64,000 nt of DNA from Haemophilus parainfluenzae (GTDB taxonomy: Bacteria > Pseudomonadota > Gammaproteobacteria > Enterobacterales > Pasteurellaceae): the NCBI RefSeq assembly GCF_014931375.1, contig NZ_CP063117.1, forward strand, positions 186,001 through 250,000, read 5' to 3'. Below, in pieces: positions 1-10,154 of this stretch. The stretch's first letter is position 1; each line of letters opens with the position of its first letter. The position numbers and the translations under genes are program-made. The notes beneath the pieces are model-generated. The model did no database searches. It saw only the letters and a program-made list of their open reading frames with translations, and was not told the DNA's origin.

Positions 1-86
1 CACCGATGGTTATCGCCATTATTCTGTTATTTTTGAATAATCTCTTTTACGACTACTTCCAGGTTTTATGGGCTATCGCCGCTTAA
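1..86 (+). CDS. yggT: YggT family membrane protein, C-terminal end (partial)
   Basis: Only the last 27 codons lie in the window. The reading frame from base 3 ends with the residues FLNNLFYDYFQVLWAIAA and a TAA stop at 84-86. This is a hydrophobic helix, as expected for the end of a YggT-family inner-membrane protein. The call rests mainly on synteny: yggT is commonly followed directly by yggU, as here. An uptake signal follows the stop at once. The function of the family in Haemophilus is not established. Confidence 0.6.
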   Translation, partial: PMVIAIILLFLNNLFYDYFQVLWAIAA

Positions 87-164
87 AGTGCGGTCAAAAA
101 TAACATTATTTTTTCGGGCTGGATCTTCCAGCCCTTATTGTAAATGTGGTGAGTAAATTTAGTT

Positions 165-452
165 ATGTCAGCAATCGAACAAACACCTGAAGGACTACGT
201 CTTAAAATCATTCTGCAACCCAAAGCCAGTAAAGATCAAATTGTGGGATTGCATGATGATGAACTCAAAATCACGATTAGCGCACCACCTGTTGATGGTC
301 AAGCAAATACTCACTTGCTGAAATTTTTGAGTAAAGCATTCAAAGTACCTAAAAGCTCGATAGTTCTTGAAAAAGGTGAATTAAACCGACATAAACAAGT
401 TTGGATTCCTTCGCCCAAATTAATTCCATCTGAAATTCAAAATCTCTTATAA
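165..452 (+). CDS. yggU: YggU / DUF167 family protein
   Basis: A 95-residue protein of the DUF167 (YggU) family. It shows the family hallmark [15 protein letters not shown] at about residues 41-55, with the preceding lysine-rich strand ([11 protein letters not shown]) and the following KGELNRHK segment. The length matches E. coli YggU (about 96 residues). It lies 78 bp after the yggT end and 118 bp before leuS, probably as part of the yggT transcript. The biochemical role is unknown; the fold is a small alpha/beta domain. The assignment to the family is firm, but no function should be read into it. Confidence 0.85.
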   Translation: MSAIEQTPEGLRLKIILQPKASKDQIVGLHDDELKITISAPPVDGQANTHLLKFLSKAFKVPKSSIVLEKGELNRHKQVWIPSPKLIPSEIQNLL

Positions 453-570
453 AATCAGTAAAAAAATCACCGCACTTTCTACCAATTTTCCCCATTTTAC
501 GCTATCCTATACCACATTTTATAAAGCAAAATATGCCGCAAAGTGCGGTCAAAATTTAAGGTGATTTTCT

Positions 571-3159
571 ATGCAACAACATTACCGTCCTGATTTGATT
601 GAACCCGCTGTTCAACAATATTGGGCTGAAAATAAAGTCTTCAAAGCCATCAAAGATACATCTAAAGAAAAATATTACTGCCTTTCAATGTTCCCTTACC
701 CATCTGGTCGTTTACACATGGGCCACGTGCGTAACTACACGATCGGTGATGTGGTTTCTCGTTATCAACGTATGAACGGCAAAAATGTGTTACAGCCAAT
801 TGGTTGGGATGCATTTGGTTTGCCGGCTGAAGGGGCTGCAATTAAAAATAAAACTGCACCCGCGAAATGGACTTACGAAAATATCGAATACATGAAAAAC
901 CAGCTCAAAATGTTGGGCTTTGGTTATGACTGGGATCGCGAAATTGCGACCTGCCGTCCAGAATACTATAAATGGGAACAATGGTTCTTCACTGAGCTTT
1001 ACAAAAAAGGCTTAGTGTACAAAAAAAACTCAACCGTAAACTGGTGTCCGAACGATGTAACTGTGTTGGCGAACGAACAAGTGCACGACGGTTGTTGTTG
1101 GCGTTGTGATACTCCAGTAGAACAAAAAGAGATCCCTCAATGGTTTATTAAAATCACTGATTATGCAGAACAATTATTAGGTGGATTAGACCAACTACCA
1201 CAATGGCCAGATATGGTTAAAACCATGCAACGCAACTGGATCGGTCGTTCTGAAGGGGTAGAAATTACTTTTGATGTAGCAGATACCGCAGAAAAAGTTG
1301 CGGTTTATACCACCCGTCCAGATACCTTCTATGGCGTAAGCTATTTAGGTATCGCGGCAGCGCATCCATTAGCGGACTTAGCGGCAGAAAAAAATCCTCA
1401 ATTGGCTGAATTCATCCGTGAAGCGAAAAACGCCAAAGTGGCAGAAGCAGACCTTGCCACTATGGAGAAAAAAGGGATGGCAACTGGCTTATTTGCGATT
1501 CATCCGTTAACGGGTGAAAAACTACCAATTTGGGTCGCAAACTTCGTATTAATGCACTACGGTACTGGCGCGGTAATGGCGGTTCCAGCACATGACCAAC
1601 GTGACTTTGAATTTGCTCAAAAATACAGTTTGCCAATTAAACAAGTGATCGCACCGCTTGCGGATGAAGAAATTGATTTAACTAGACAAGCTTTTGTTGA
1701 GCACGGAAAATTGGTTAACTCTGCTGAGTTTGACGGTTTGGATTTTGATGGCGCATTCAACGGTATCGCGGATAAATTAGAAAAATTAGGTGTAGGTAAA
1801 CGCCAAGTTAACTATCGTTTACGTGACTGGGGCGTTTCCCGTCAACGTTATTGGGGTGCACCAATTCCAATGCTGACCTTGCCAAACGGAGAAACCGTAC
1901 CGGCACCAATCGAAGATTTACCGATTATTCTACCGGAAGATGTGGTCATGGATGGCGTGAAAAGTCCAATTAAAGCGGATCCAAATTGGGCGAAAACCAC
2001 TTTCAACGGAGAGCCTGCATTAAAAGAAACCGATACCTTTGATACCTTTATGGAATCGTCTTGGTACTACGCTCGCTATACTTCACCTAGCTATGCTGAA
2101 GGCATGTTGGATAAAGATGAAGCTAATTACTGGTTACCGGTGGATCAATATATCGGTGGTATCGAGCACGCGACAATGCACTTGCTCTACTTCCGTTTCT
2201 TCCATAAATTATTGCGTGATGCAGGTTTCGTCACTAGCGACGAGCCGGCACAAAAATTATTATGCCAAGGCATGGTGTTAGCCGATGCGTTCTATTACAC
2301 CAGTCCAACCAACGAGCGTATTTGGGTAAGCCCAACGCAAGTGACCCTTGAGCGTGATGAAAAAGGTCGAATCATCAAGGCCACTGATCTGGAAGGCCAT
2401 GAATTAGTGCATACCGGTATGACCAAAATGTCGAAATCGAAAAACAACGGTATCGACCCACAAGAAATGGTGGAAAAATACGGTGCAGATACCGTGCGTC
2501 TCTTCATGATGTTCGCGTCTCCTGCAGAAATGACACTTGAATGGCAAGAATCTGGCGTAGAAGGTGCAAAACGTTTCTTAGGTCGTGTATGGAATTTAGT
2601 GTATGAATACAGCCAAAATCCTGCAAAAACCGCTTTAGATGTGACCGCACTTTCTGCAGACCAAAAATCACTTCGCCGTGATGTCCATAAAACAATCGCG
2701 AAAGTGAGCGATGACATTGGTCGTCGTCAGACTTTCAATACGGCTATTGCAGCAGTGATGGAGTTAATGAACAAATTAACCCGTGCACCATTAGAAAGCG
2801 AACAAGATCGCGCTGTTATGGCTGAAGCATTAAGCGCAGTCGTGCGTATGCTTTATCCAATCACTCCGCACATCTGCTTTGAATTATGGAAAGCGTTAGG
2901 CAACGAAAGCAACATTGACCATGCAGAATGGGTGAAAGCTGATGAAGCGGCGATGGTAGAAGATGAAAAACTTATCGTGGTGCAAGTCAACGGTAAAGTA
3001 CGCGGTAAAGTCACCGTTGCAGCTGATGCGGATGAAGAAACCGTGAAAACTGTTGCATTTGCAGATGAAAATGTGAAGAAATTTACTGACAATACACAAA
3101 TCGTGAAAGTGATTTATGTACCAGGTAAATTGTTAAATGTGGTGGTTAAACCGCAATAA
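571..3159 (+). CDS. leuS: Leucyl-tRNA synthetase
   Basis: Class I aminoacyl-tRNA synthetase that charges tRNA-Leu in the cytoplasm. The HIGH-type motif is HMGH within [14 protein letters not shown] (about residues 43-56). KMSKS is at residues 619-623, inside an insertion-bearing loop typical of bacterial LeuRS. The CP1 editing domain lies between, with the threonine-rich TTRPDTFYG segment near 248-256. The length (862) is close to E. coli LeuS (860). An uptake signal 20 bp upstream precedes a purine-rich ribosome site (AAGGTG). It is followed by lptE and holA, the same order as in enterobacteria. Confidence 0.98.
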   Translation: MQQHYRPDLIEPAVQQYWAENKVFKAIKDTSKEKYYCLSMFPYPSGRLHMGHVRNYTIGDVVSRYQRMNGKNVLQPIGWDAFGLPAEGAAIKNKTAPAKWTYENIEYMKNQLKMLGFGYDWDREIATCRPEYYKWEQWFFTELYKKGLVYKKNSTVNWCPNDVTVLANEQVHDGCCWRCDTPVEQKEIPQWFIKITDYAEQLLGGLDQLPQWPDMVKTMQRNWIGRSEGVEITFDVADTAEKVAVYTTRPDTFYGVSYLGIAAAHPLADLAAEKNPQLAEFIREAKNAKVAEADLATMEKKGMATGLFAIHPLTGEKLPIWVANFVLMHYGTGAVMAVPAHDQRDFEFAQKYSLPIKQVIAPLADEEIDLTRQAFVEHGKLVNSAEFDGLDFDGAFNGIADKLEKLGVGKRQVNYRLRDWGVSRQRYWGAPIPMLTLPNGETVPAPIEDLPIILPEDVVMDGVKSPIKADPNWAKTTFNGEPALKETDTFDTFMESSWYYARYTSPSYAEGMLDKDEANYWLPVDQYIGGIEHATMHLLYFRFFHKLLRDAGFVTSDEPAQKLLCQGMVLADAFYYTSPTNERIWVSPTQVTLERDEKGRIIKATDLEGHELVHTGMTKMSKSKNNGIDPQEMVEKYGADTVRLFMMFASPAEMTLEWQESGVEGAKRFLGRVWNLVYEYSQNPAKTALDVTALSADQKSLRRDVHKTIAKVSDDIGRRQTFNTAIAAVMELMNKLTRAPLESEQDRAVMAEALSAVVRMLYPITPHICFELWKALGNESNIDHAEWVKADEAAMVEDEKLIVVQVNGKVRGKVTVAADADEETVKTVAFADENVKKFTDNTQIVKVIYVPGKLLNVVVKPQ

Positions 3160-3246
3160 TCCATAAAATAACCGCATTTTATTCCAAGCGTTGCATAAAC
3201 AGCTCTTAACCAAAATAAAGTGCGGTGAATTTTACAGGTAATTTTT

Positions 3247-3750
3247 ATGATGAAATCAATCAAAACGATCTGCTTAGTTGGGGTAACAGCCTTTTTAACT
3301 GCTTGTGGTTGGCACTTTGATAATGGTGCTGCGGTTCCTGCAGAATTAAAAACAATGGCCCTTGAAAGCAGCGACCCATACAGTGAAATGTCAATGGCAA
3401 TGCGTAAGCAACTGCTTAGCAACAACGTAAACCTTGTTCCTGCAAAACAAGGTGTGCCAGTGTTGCGTTTAAATAAACAGACTTCAAGCGATAAAGTGGC
3501 GTCAGTCTTTAAACAAGGCCGAGAAGCAGAAAAAGTATTGACCCTTGATGTTGAAGCAAGTGTACGCTTGGCTAACGGAGAAACCTACCCAATCTCTGCA
3601 AAAATCAACCGCACTTTCTTTGATAACTCGCGTGCTGCATTAGCAAAATCAGCTGAGCGTGATGTGATTTGGAATGATATGCGCGAACAAGCGGCTCGCC
3701 AATTAATTAATAAAATGGCTGCCTTGCAACATCAAGTTCAAGGAAAATAA
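3247..3750 (+). CDS. lptE: LPS-assembly lipoprotein LptE
   Basis: Outer-membrane lipoprotein that plugs the LptD barrel and helps insert LPS into the outer leaflet. The N-terminus is a lipoprotein signal with lipobox LTAC, so Cys20 would be lipidated (cleavage between Ala19 and Cys20). Next comes the GWHFD segment that in family members begins the mature domain. The length of 167 residues fits LptE/RlpB (E. coli 193, Pasteurellaceae shorter). It lies between leuS and holA, the conserved enterobacterial order, and its TAA stop overlaps the holA ATG by one base, indicating translational coupling. The sequence family is poorly conserved, so synteny carries much of the call. Confidence 0.92.
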   Translation: MMKSIKTICLVGVTAFLTACGWHFDNGAAVPAELKTMALESSDPYSEMSMAMRKQLLSNNVNLVPAKQGVPVLRLNKQTSSDKVASVFKQGREAEKVLTLDVEASVRLANGETYPISAKINRTFFDNSRAALAKSAERDVIWNDMREQAARQLINKMAALQHQVQGK

Positions 3751-4787
3751 TGAACCGCATTTTTCCTGAGCAACTGGCCTCTAACCTGAACAGCCATTTA
3801 GCGAAAGTCTATTTTTTGGTTGGGACAGATCCCCTGTTGCTCAGTGAAAGTGAAGATCTCATTCATCAAGCCGCCCTTCTTCAAGGTTTTGATGAAAAAA
3901 ATCAAATCACCATAGATACTAATACTGACTGGTCTGCATTAATTGAGGCCAGCCAATCTATGGGGCTCTTTTTTAATAAGCAAATTTTCATTCTCAATTT
4001 ACCCGAAAATCTGACCGCACTTTTGCCAAAAAACCTTCAGCAATTTATCAGTGGATTAAATGAAGATAGCTTGCTTGTCCTCACCTTGCCTAAATTGTCT
4101 AAAGCAGCCGAAAAACAAGAGTGGTTTATTCAGGCGAATCAATTTGAGCCACAAGCTGTTATCGTGAACTGCCAAACACCGAACTCAGAACAACTTTCTC
4201 GTTGGGTGAAGCATCGTACAAAAAATATGGGATTATCAGCTGATGAGGAAGCCGTTCAACTGCTTTGTTATAGCTATGAAAATAATCTACTGGCATTGAA
4301 ACAAGCATTACAGCTTTTAGATTTGCTTTATCCTGATCACAAACTCACGTATAACCGCGTTAAATTAGTCGTAGAGCAATCTTCTGTCTTTACCCCTTTC
4401 CAATGGATTGATGCGTTATTATCAGGCAAGGCAAATCGCTCAAAGCGGATTTTGCGTGGTTTACAAGCTGAAGATGTGCAACCTGTTATTTTGTTGCGTA
4501 CTTTACAGCGTGAACTACTCACGTTGCTAGAATTAACAAAACCACAACTACGCAATCCCTCTCTTAACACGAGTTTGCCTACACAGACACTCAAAGCGGA
4601 TTTTGACCGTCTCAAAATTTGGCAGAGTCGTCGTCCTCTTTATACAGCGGCAATACAGCGACTCACCTATCAAAAACTCTTTGAAATTTTGCAAGAGTTG
4701 GCAGATATTGAGCGCACAACCAAGCAAGAATATGGTCAAGACGTGTGGGTAAAATTAGCAGACTTATCGGTTAAATTTTGCTTATAA
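3750..4787 (+). CDS. holA: DNA polymerase III delta subunit
   Basis: Clamp-loader subunit that opens the beta sliding clamp. The length (345) matches E. coli HolA (343). A beta-binding motif is visible at residues 69-74 (QSMGLF); its Leu73-Phe74 pair corresponds to the clamp-contacting residues known in E. coli delta. The N-terminal Rossmann-like domain carries YFLVGTDPLL (21-30), and the C-terminal collar helices end in VWVKLADLSVKFCL. The start overlaps the lptE stop by one base. A bidirectional terminator follows directly. Confidence 0.95.
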   Translation: MNRIFPEQLASNLNSHLAKVYFLVGTDPLLLSESEDLIHQAALLQGFDEKNQITIDTNTDWSALIEASQSMGLFFNKQIFILNLPENLTALLPKNLQQFISGLNEDSLLVLTLPKLSKAAEKQEWFIQANQFEPQAVIVNCQTPNSEQLSRWVKHRTKNMGLSADEEAVQLLCYSYENNLLALKQALQLLDLLYPDHKLTYNRVKLVVEQSSVFTPFQWIDALLSGKANRSKRILRGLQAEDVQPVILLRTLQRELLTLLELTKPQLRNPSLNTSLPTQTLKADFDRLKIWQSRRPLYTAAIQRLTYQKLFEILQELADIERTTKQEYGQDVWVKLADLSVKFCL

Positions 4788-4790
4788 AAA

Positions 4791-4818
4791 AATCTCGGCG
4801 TTAACCGAGATTTTTTAT
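4791..4818. terminator. Bidirectional Rho-independent terminator, holA / 4818 gene
   Basis: An 8-bp stem (AATCTCGG at 4791-4798 with CCGAGATT at 4805-4812) is flanked by an A-run before and a T-run after it. It can therefore end both holA (+) and the convergent gene on the - strand, although it overlaps the very end of the latter. Confidence 0.85.
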
Positions 4819-6482
4819 TATTGCGCAATTTTTAAATCTTGATACAGATAATTTCGATAGCTATTCACTAAATCCATATCCTTTGCATCTTCGAGCTTAC
4901 CTTGGCTTAACTGACGCATAGCGATATTTGCTCGCATAAAGTCATCTTTCGGTGATAAACCTGCCACATCAAGTAATACGCCACCAACAAAGGCTAAATC
5001 TAAGAAATCTTGCTGTTGAACAAAGTCAGTTTTACGATTAGTTCTAACCACAAATTGAGTCACATAATCTGGATTTACAAAATTACCTTTTTTCGGTGGA
5101 AGCTGATTATCAAAAGCGACTTGGTGATCACCAAAATAACCGAATACATAAGGTGTTTCTCGTGCTTTTAAATAATCATTCAAGCCTTCGATTGCCTCAT
5201 TAAGGCTAGCAATGCGATCAATATAATCATTTAAGCAAGAAATCGCTTTTCCCCCTAAACGCTTACTCGCCAAATTAAAATGATTTGGCATGTTCGTGTT
5301 GTAAGGGCCATGCTCTTTCATGGTTAGCACATAGACAAACATGGGCTGTTTCACATTTTCCAATGATGGATGCTGTTTCTGCAGAATCAGTTTGGTGTAA
5401 TACATCATCTCTTCACTGCTAATATGCCAAAGATTTTTGCTGATTGATGCGGGATAGCCTAAATCTTGTGGTTGTAACATCAAGTCAAAACCAAAGTGCT
5501 CATAGGCAGGTTTTGCGTTGTAGTTACCTTTCGTAAAAGGCGATAATGCCACACAAAAATAGCCTTGCTCACGAAGATTTTTAATAAAACCCGTCTGTAA
5601 GTGTGGCACAACCGAATAAAACACCCCACTTGCTAAAGCACCAAAATCGGTTGAAGGCACCCCTGCAAGGAAAGCAAATTCAGATTTCCACGTTGCGCCA
5701 CCCAGCGTATGTACACGCAATGGACTTACAAATGCGGTATCTTCCTGCTTATTAAACATTGAAAATGGCGGGATGGTTTCTGCATCAAAATCAAATTGAT
5801 GGGGATTCAAGGTTGATTCTTGTAAACACACCACAATGTCAGGCTTTTCTGCACTTTCAGTTTTGCTCTCTGCCTTTTCACTTAAAAGTGCGGTCAGTTT
5901 TTCTTTAAATTTTTGGCTATCGCCTTCAAATTCTGGCACTTTAAAGAATACGCCACGACAAGACATTGGCAGGTTTAAGAAAACATCTCGACCATCATCT
6001 GGCAATGAATCTAGCCAGACTTTTGTCGCATCCGGATCTTTAGAATAATACCACATTAAACCAAAGCTTGTTGCTGCGAGTATTGCTGCAAATACGCGAA
6101 ATCCAACAGATGCAGTTTCAACATCTGACCAGCCAAAGATAGCATACCCCAACAGACCTAATAGCCCCAACACGCCGAAAATGGCCCCTTTATAATGTAA
6201 GAGGGTTTCCCAATTTCGCCAGTCTGTTACAAGCCAAAAATCTGAAATGAGTAAAGGTTGTTTGTAGTAATGAATTTTCATTCGATGGAATAGCATCAAC
6301 ACCACAAAAAGTACGGACGCAAAATTCAATCCGCGTTGCCATTGACCGGTTATCGCAAACATTGAACTAAACAATAAGACGAATAATGCAATCGCAAAAA
6401 AATATGTCCAACGATAATGCGAATTGACGATAAAAATCACCGTCGCAATAAAAAATAAACTCAGAAAAATACTTGGAATCAT
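4818..6482 (-). CDS. LtaS/sulfatase-fold membrane transferase (candidate phosphoethanolamine transferase)
   Basis: A 554-residue protein with about five N-terminal membrane segments within residues 1-145 and a periplasmic alkaline-phosphatase-superfamily domain from about 215. The metal-site and nucleophile motifs can be placed: Glu222 in CLQES, a probable nucleophile Thr265 in GGATWKSEF, and YFGDH near 449-453. Layout and motifs resemble LtaS/MdoB-type phosphoglycerol transferases and EptA-type phosphoethanolamine transferases. In H. influenzae a protein of this general class (Lpt6) decorates an inner-core heptose; whether this is its orthologue cannot be decided here. It is followed by mutT upstream with a 22-bp gap. 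Substrate and product are inference. Confidence 0.72.
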   Translation of the reverse strand: MIPSIFLSLFFIATVIFIVNSHYRWTYFFAIALFVLLFSSMFAITGQWQRGLNFASVLFVVLMLFHRMKIHYYKQPLLISDFWLVTDWRNWETLLHYKGAIFGVLGLLGLLGYAIFGWSDVETASVGFRVFAAILAATSFGLMWYYSKDPDATKVWLDSLPDDGRDVFLNLPMSCRGVFFKVPEFEGDSQKFKEKLTALLSEKAESKTESAEKPDIVVCLQESTLNPHQFDFDAETIPPFSMFNKQEDTAFVSPLRVHTLGGATWKSEFAFLAGVPSTDFGALASGVFYSVVPHLQTGFIKNLREQGYFCVALSPFTKGNYNAKPAYEHFGFDLMLQPQDLGYPASISKNLWHISSEEMMYYTKLILQKQHPSLENVKQPMFVYVLTMKEHGPYNTNMPNHFNLASKRLGGKAISCLNDYIDRIASLNEAIEGLNDYLKARETPYVFGYFGDHQVAFDNQLPPKKGNFVNPDYVTQFVVRTNRKTDFVQQQDFLDLAFVGGVLLDVAGLSPKDDFMRANIAMRQLSQGKLEDAKDMDLVNSYRNYLYQDLKIAQ

Positions 6483-6504
6483 AATAAATAAATTTGATTA
6501 AATG

Positions 6505-6909
6505 TTATTTGACACTTTCAGCCACTAAACGCTGAATCAGCTTTAAATTGGCTGGTGGGAATTGCCCTGCATCAAGCTCACTTTGTTCAAGCCAAAAACC
6601 TTCCTGACCTTCTCGACCAAACGGCTCGCCAATCCATTCAGTGACCAGATAAAAACTAAAATCTAAAATTTTGGTTGGATATTCAAATTGAAAACGTTCG
6701 TACAGCTCAGCATTTAAAATGTGAATGCCAATCTCTTCTTCCAATTCTCTTTTTAAAGCTTCTTCAGGTGTTTCACCTGCATCAACTTTGCCACCTGGAA
6801 ATTCTAATGCTTGCGCAAAATCTTGCCCTTCTAAACGCTGGGTCAAATATAGCTGCCCAAATTCATTACGAATAATCCCTGCCGCAACTTGAATGATAGG
6901 CTTACTCAT
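6505..6909 (-). CDS. mutT: 8-oxo-dGTP diphosphatase MutT
   Basis: Nudix hydrolase that removes 8-oxo-dGTP from the nucleotide pool and prevents A:T to C:G transversions. The complete Nudix box GX5EX7REXXEEXG runs from GGKVDAGETPEE through RELEEEIG (about residues 39-62). The length of 134 residues is normal for MutT (E. coli 129). It sits just downstream of secA, an arrangement shared with E. coli (secM-secA-mutT), which supports MutT over a generic Nudix protein. Confidence 0.95.
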   Translation of the reverse strand: MSKPIIQVAAGIIRNEFGQLYLTQRLEGQDFAQALEFPGGKVDAGETPEEALKRELEEEIGIHILNAELYERFQFEYPTKILDFSFYLVTEWIGEPFGREGQEGFWLEQSELDAGQFPPANLKLIQRLVAESVK

Positions 6910-6933
6910 CGTTTTTCCTTATCTCGAAAGTAG

Positions 6934-6988
6934 AAAGAGCGGTCATTTTTAGCGGTGTTTTAAACACGCAAAAATTTAACCGCTCTTT
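6934..6988 (-). terminator. Inverted repeat / probable terminator after secA
   Basis: AAAGAGCGGTCATTTTT (6934-6950) pairs with AAAAATTTAACCGCTCTTT (6970-6988). The arms resemble an uptake-signal pair with one changed base (AAGAGCGGT for AAGTGCGGT). On the secA strand the second arm ends in a short T-rich tail. The loop contains a smaller inverted repeat. Termination is likely but not certain. Confidence 0.55.
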
Positions 6989-6995
6989 ACCTTAA

Positions 6996-9692
6996 CTAAG
7001 CATATCGGGCTTTACTGCCGTGACAATGCTTGTATTTTTTACCTGACCCACAAGGACAAGGTTCATTACGTCCAATATGACGATCAGAATAGTCCTCGCT
7101 TTGAGCTTGCTCTGTATTTTCATCTACAGGTTGATGAGTTAATGCTTCACGTTCAGCCATTTCTTGACGTGCACGTTCCGCTTCTTCAATCTCTTCCTGT
7201 GTACGGACTTTCACGCGAGTAAGTGTCATAATCACATGATGTTTTAAAGAATCCAACATTTCAGTAAACATACGGAAAGATTCTTTTTTGTACTCTTGTT
7301 TTGGATCTTTTTGCGCATAACCACGTAAATGGATACCTTGACGTAAATAATCCATTGCCGCCAAGTGCTCCTTCCAAAGCTCATCAAGAGTTTGTAACAT
7401 CACACCTTTTTCGAAATGACGCATGGTTTCTTCACCCGCAAGCGCTTCTTTCGCTTTGTATTCATCTTCGGCTTCTTGAATAATGCGCTCACGCAAGTTT
7501 TCTTCATGAAGATTGTTATTTTCTTCTAACCAATGTTCAATTGGTAACTCAAGACCAAACTCTTGCGCTAAACGCTCTTCTAAGCCTTTAATATCCCATT
7601 GTTCTTCCAATGATTGTGGCGGAATATATTGGTCAATCACATCATTAAATACATCGCTGCGAATTGCTTTGATAGTCTCTGAAATATCATCGTTATCGAG
7701 CAAGTAATTACGTTGTTCGTAAATTGCATGACGTTGGTCGTTAGCCACATCATCATATTCAAGCAAGTTTTTACGACCATCAAAGTGGAAGGCTTCTACT
7801 TTCGCTTGCGCCGATGCAATCACTTTAGCGAGAAGTTTAGACTCCATCGCTTCACCTGGTTGGGTGAAGGCTTTACGCATCATATTTAATTTACCTTCAT
7901 TCAGATAAATACGCATTAAGCCATCTTCCAAAGAAAGGTAGAAACGTGAAGAACCTGGGTCACCTTGACGACCTGAACGACCACGCAACTGGTTATCAAT
8001 ACGGCGTGATTCATGACGTTCTGTCCCGATAATGTGTAAGCCACCAGCTTGCATCACGATCTCGTGATTTTTCTCCCACTCAGCTTTAAGTGCCTCAATT
8101 TGCTCTGGAGTTGGGTTCTCTAATTTTGCCGCTTTTGCTTTCCAGTTACCACCGAGGATAATATCGGTACCACGACCCGCCATGTTAGTTGCAATGGTTA
8201 CTGCACCTGGCGCCCCTGCTTCCGCAACAATTTCCGCTTCTTGTGCGTGGAATTTTGCATTCAATACGTTGTGTTTGATACCCGCTTTATCTAACGCTTG
8301 AGAAAGCATTTCAGATTTTTCAACTGATACGGTACCGACAAGAACTGGTTGATTGCGAGCGACACAGTCTTTGATATCTTCAATAATTGCATTGAATTTG
8401 TATTCTTCATTCTCAAACATGACGTCCGTACGATCATCACGAATCATTGGACGATTGGTTGGGATAACGACAGTTTCCAAACCATAAATTTGTTGGAATT
8501 CAAAGGCTTCGGTATCTGCTGTACCAGTCATACCCGCTAATTTGTCATAAAGACGGAAGTAGTTTTGGTAAGAAATCGACGCAACAGTTTGGTTTTCACT
8601 CTTAATTTCTACGCCTTCTTTTGCTTCGATTGCTTGGTGTAAACCATCAGACCAACGACGACCCGCCATAGTACGACCAGTATGTTCATCGACGATCACG
8701 ATCTCACCATCTTTCACGATATAGTCTACATCGCGCTCAAATAAAGTATTCGCACGTAACGCTGCCATAACATGGTGTAGCAATACAATGCGCGCTGGTG
8801 AATAAAGAGAATCACCTTCTGGCATTAAACCTTGTTCAATTAACCAATTTTCAACTTTTTCTTGACCACGTTCAGTCAAATACGCTTGTTTGGTTTTAAG
8901 ATCTAAGGTGTAGTCGCCTTCACCGGTATATTCTTCCGTATCTTCTTTTTCTTGCTTAATTAAATTCGGAATTAGTTTATTTACCGCAATATAAAGTTCA
9001 GAGCTGTCTTCTGCTTGGCCTGAAATAATCAATGGTGTACGCGCTTCATCGATTAAAATTGAGTCAACTTCATCCACTAAGGCATAGCCTAAATGACGTT
9101 GGAAACGCTCTTCTTTGGAATGGGCTAAGTTATCACGAAGGTAATCGAAACCTAATTCGCTGTTTGTCGCGTACGTAATATCTGCCGCATAAGCTTCACG
9201 TTTTGCTTCAGGCGGTAAACCAGGGATATTCACTCCAACAGTCATACCTAAGAATTCAAATAATGGGCGGTTAGTTTCCGCGTCACGACGTGCTAAGTAA
9301 TCATTCACGGTTACAACGTGTACACCTTTACCTTCCAACGCCATCAAATAACAAGGCAAGGTTGCGGTTAAGGTTTTACCTTCACCCGTACGCATCTCTG
9401 CGATACAACGGTTTGTTAGCACCATACCACCGATTAATTGCACATCGAAATGGCGCATACCGAGTACACGTTTACCCGCTTCACGCACGGTAGCAAACGC
9501 TTCAGGTAAAAGTTGTTGTAAAGTTTCACCATTAGCTAAACGACTACGGAATTCTTCTGTTTTTGCTCTTAATTCATCATCACTTAATGCTTCAAAAGCG
9601 GGCTCCATTTTGTTGATTTTCGCAACTTGTTTTCTTAATCTGCGTAAAATACGTTCGTTACGGCTGCCAAAAATTTTTGTTAAAAAACTCAT
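6996..9692 (-). CDS. secA: Preprotein translocase ATPase SecA
   Basis: Motor of the Sec pathway. It binds SecYEG and pushes unfolded preproteins across the inner membrane. Nucleotide-binding motifs are present: Walker A MRTGEGKT near residues 102-109, and [14 protein letters not shown] near 209-222. The second helicase domain has the GRGTDI and [11 protein letters not shown] motifs. The C-terminal zinc-binding SecB-interaction tail is complete ([14 protein letters not shown]). The 898-residue length matches E. coli SecA (901). The upstream secM gene, 72 nt away, very probably controls its translation. Confidence 0.98.
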   Translation of the reverse strand: MSFLTKIFGSRNERILRRLRKQVAKINKMEPAFEALSDDELRAKTEEFRSRLANGETLQQLLPEAFATVREAGKRVLGMRHFDVQLIGGMVLTNRCIAEMRTGEGKTLTATLPCYLMALEGKGVHVVTVNDYLARRDAETNRPLFEFLGMTVGVNIPGLPPEAKREAYAADITYATNSELGFDYLRDNLAHSKEERFQRHLGYALVDEVDSILIDEARTPLIISGQAEDSSELYIAVNKLIPNLIKQEKEDTEEYTGEGDYTLDLKTKQAYLTERGQEKVENWLIEQGLMPEGDSLYSPARIVLLHHVMAALRANTLFERDVDYIVKDGEIVIVDEHTGRTMAGRRWSDGLHQAIEAKEGVEIKSENQTVASISYQNYFRLYDKLAGMTGTADTEAFEFQQIYGLETVVIPTNRPMIRDDRTDVMFENEEYKFNAIIEDIKDCVARNQPVLVGTVSVEKSEMLSQALDKAGIKHNVLNAKFHAQEAEIVAEAGAPGAVTIATNMAGRGTDIILGGNWKAKAAKLENPTPEQIEALKAEWEKNHEIVMQAGGLHIIGTERHESRRIDNQLRGRSGRQGDPGSSRFYLSLEDGLMRIYLNEGKLNMMRKAFTQPGEAMESKLLAKVIASAQAKVEAFHFDGRKNLLEYDDVANDQRHAIYEQRNYLLDNDDISETIKAIRSDVFNDVIDQYIPPQSLEEQWDIKGLEERLAQEFGLELPIEHWLEENNNLHEENLRERIIQEAEDEYKAKEALAGEETMRHFEKGVMLQTLDELWKEHLAAMDYLRQGIHLRGYAQKDPKQEYKKESFRMFTEMLDSLKHHVIMTLTRVKVRTQEEIEEAERARQEMAEREALTHQPVDENTEQAQSEDYSDRHIGRNEPCPCGSGKKYKHCHGSKARYA

Positions 9693-9726
9693 AATTTCTC
9701 TTTCAAATAAAAATAAAAAGGATCAT

Positions 9727-9742
9727 CCGATTAAAAAATCGG
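9727..9742 (-). promoter_or_regulatory. Hairpin in the secM-secA junction
   Basis: On the mRNA strand a perfect 6-bp stem, CCGATT with AATCGG, surrounds a TTTT loop. It begins 22 nt after the secM stop and ends 34 nt before the secA start codon. In E. coli a secM-secA stem hides the secA ribosome site until SecM stalls. Here the visible stem does not itself include the secA Shine-Dalgarno (GAAAGAGAAA, just before ATG), so a larger fold would be needed. The regulatory role is inferred. Confidence 0.4.
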
Positions 9743-9764
9743 CTCGTTCAAATATAAAGGAAAA

Positions 9765-10082
9765 TTAAATGATAGCTGGACCGGCGCGAATAGGAGCAAA
9801 AACAGGAAACTCTGCCGCGATAAAGTGCGGTTGAATTTTTTCGTGTTTTTGATTGGAATGGGTTTTGTGATTTGTTGGCTGAGGTTGAACCTGCAATGCT
9901 TGACGAATTTCACGCACTGCAATCAACATATGTTGTTCAGATGATGTTTGGTAATTTTCGCCACTCATATTTGATGAAGGCGGCGCCTCCAATCCCTGAG
10001 CAACAGGTAAAGCAAAAATCGCAATCATGCTTAACAGCAACTGCGACCAGAAATTTGTTTTACCTTTGTTTGATTTCATCAT
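9765..10082 (-). CDS. secM: SecM secretion monitor with C-terminal arrest motif
   Basis: A 105-residue secreted leader protein upstream of secA. Residues 1-30 form a signal peptide (lysine-rich start, hydrophobic stretch LLLSMIAIFALPVAQG). The middle is Gln/His/Asn-rich. The C-terminus ends in FPVFAPIRAGPAII, with PIRAGP at residues 97-102 (bases 9777-9794). This matches the final RAGP of the E. coli SecM arrest sequence, but the upstream Trp-Ile and Gly of that motif are absent; a shortened version is known in other Pasteurellaceae. Stalling at the Pro when export is slow would raise secA translation. Identification is strong from motif, signal peptide and position; stalling itself is not proven here. 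Confidence 0.9.
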   Translation of the reverse strand: MMKSNKGKTNFWSQLLLSMIAIFALPVAQGLEAPPSSNMSGENYQTSSEQHMLIAVREIRQALQVQPQPTNHKTHSNQKHEKIQPHFIAAEFPVFAPIRAGPAII

Positions 10083-10110
10083 CTTATTGTCTCTGACAAA
10101 ATTTGTGTGT

Positions 10111-10139
10111 ATTGTATCGGAAATTCAACGTAAAGTCAT
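10111..10139 (-). promoter_or_regulatory. Candidate secM-secA promoter
   Basis: On the - strand a -10-like TACAAT (10111-10116) lies 17 bp from a weak -35 ATGACT (10134-10139). It is positioned 29 bp before the secM start, in the 72-bp divergent gap with dciA. This is consensus matching only. Confidence 0.4.
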
Positions 10140-10154
10140 TATTGGGGTATTTTT

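Noticed and set aside
2295..2717. A 140-codon open frame antisense to leuS
   Set aside because: It lies wholly inside a conserved synthetase gene, has no ribosome site and an unnatural composition; a shadow frame.
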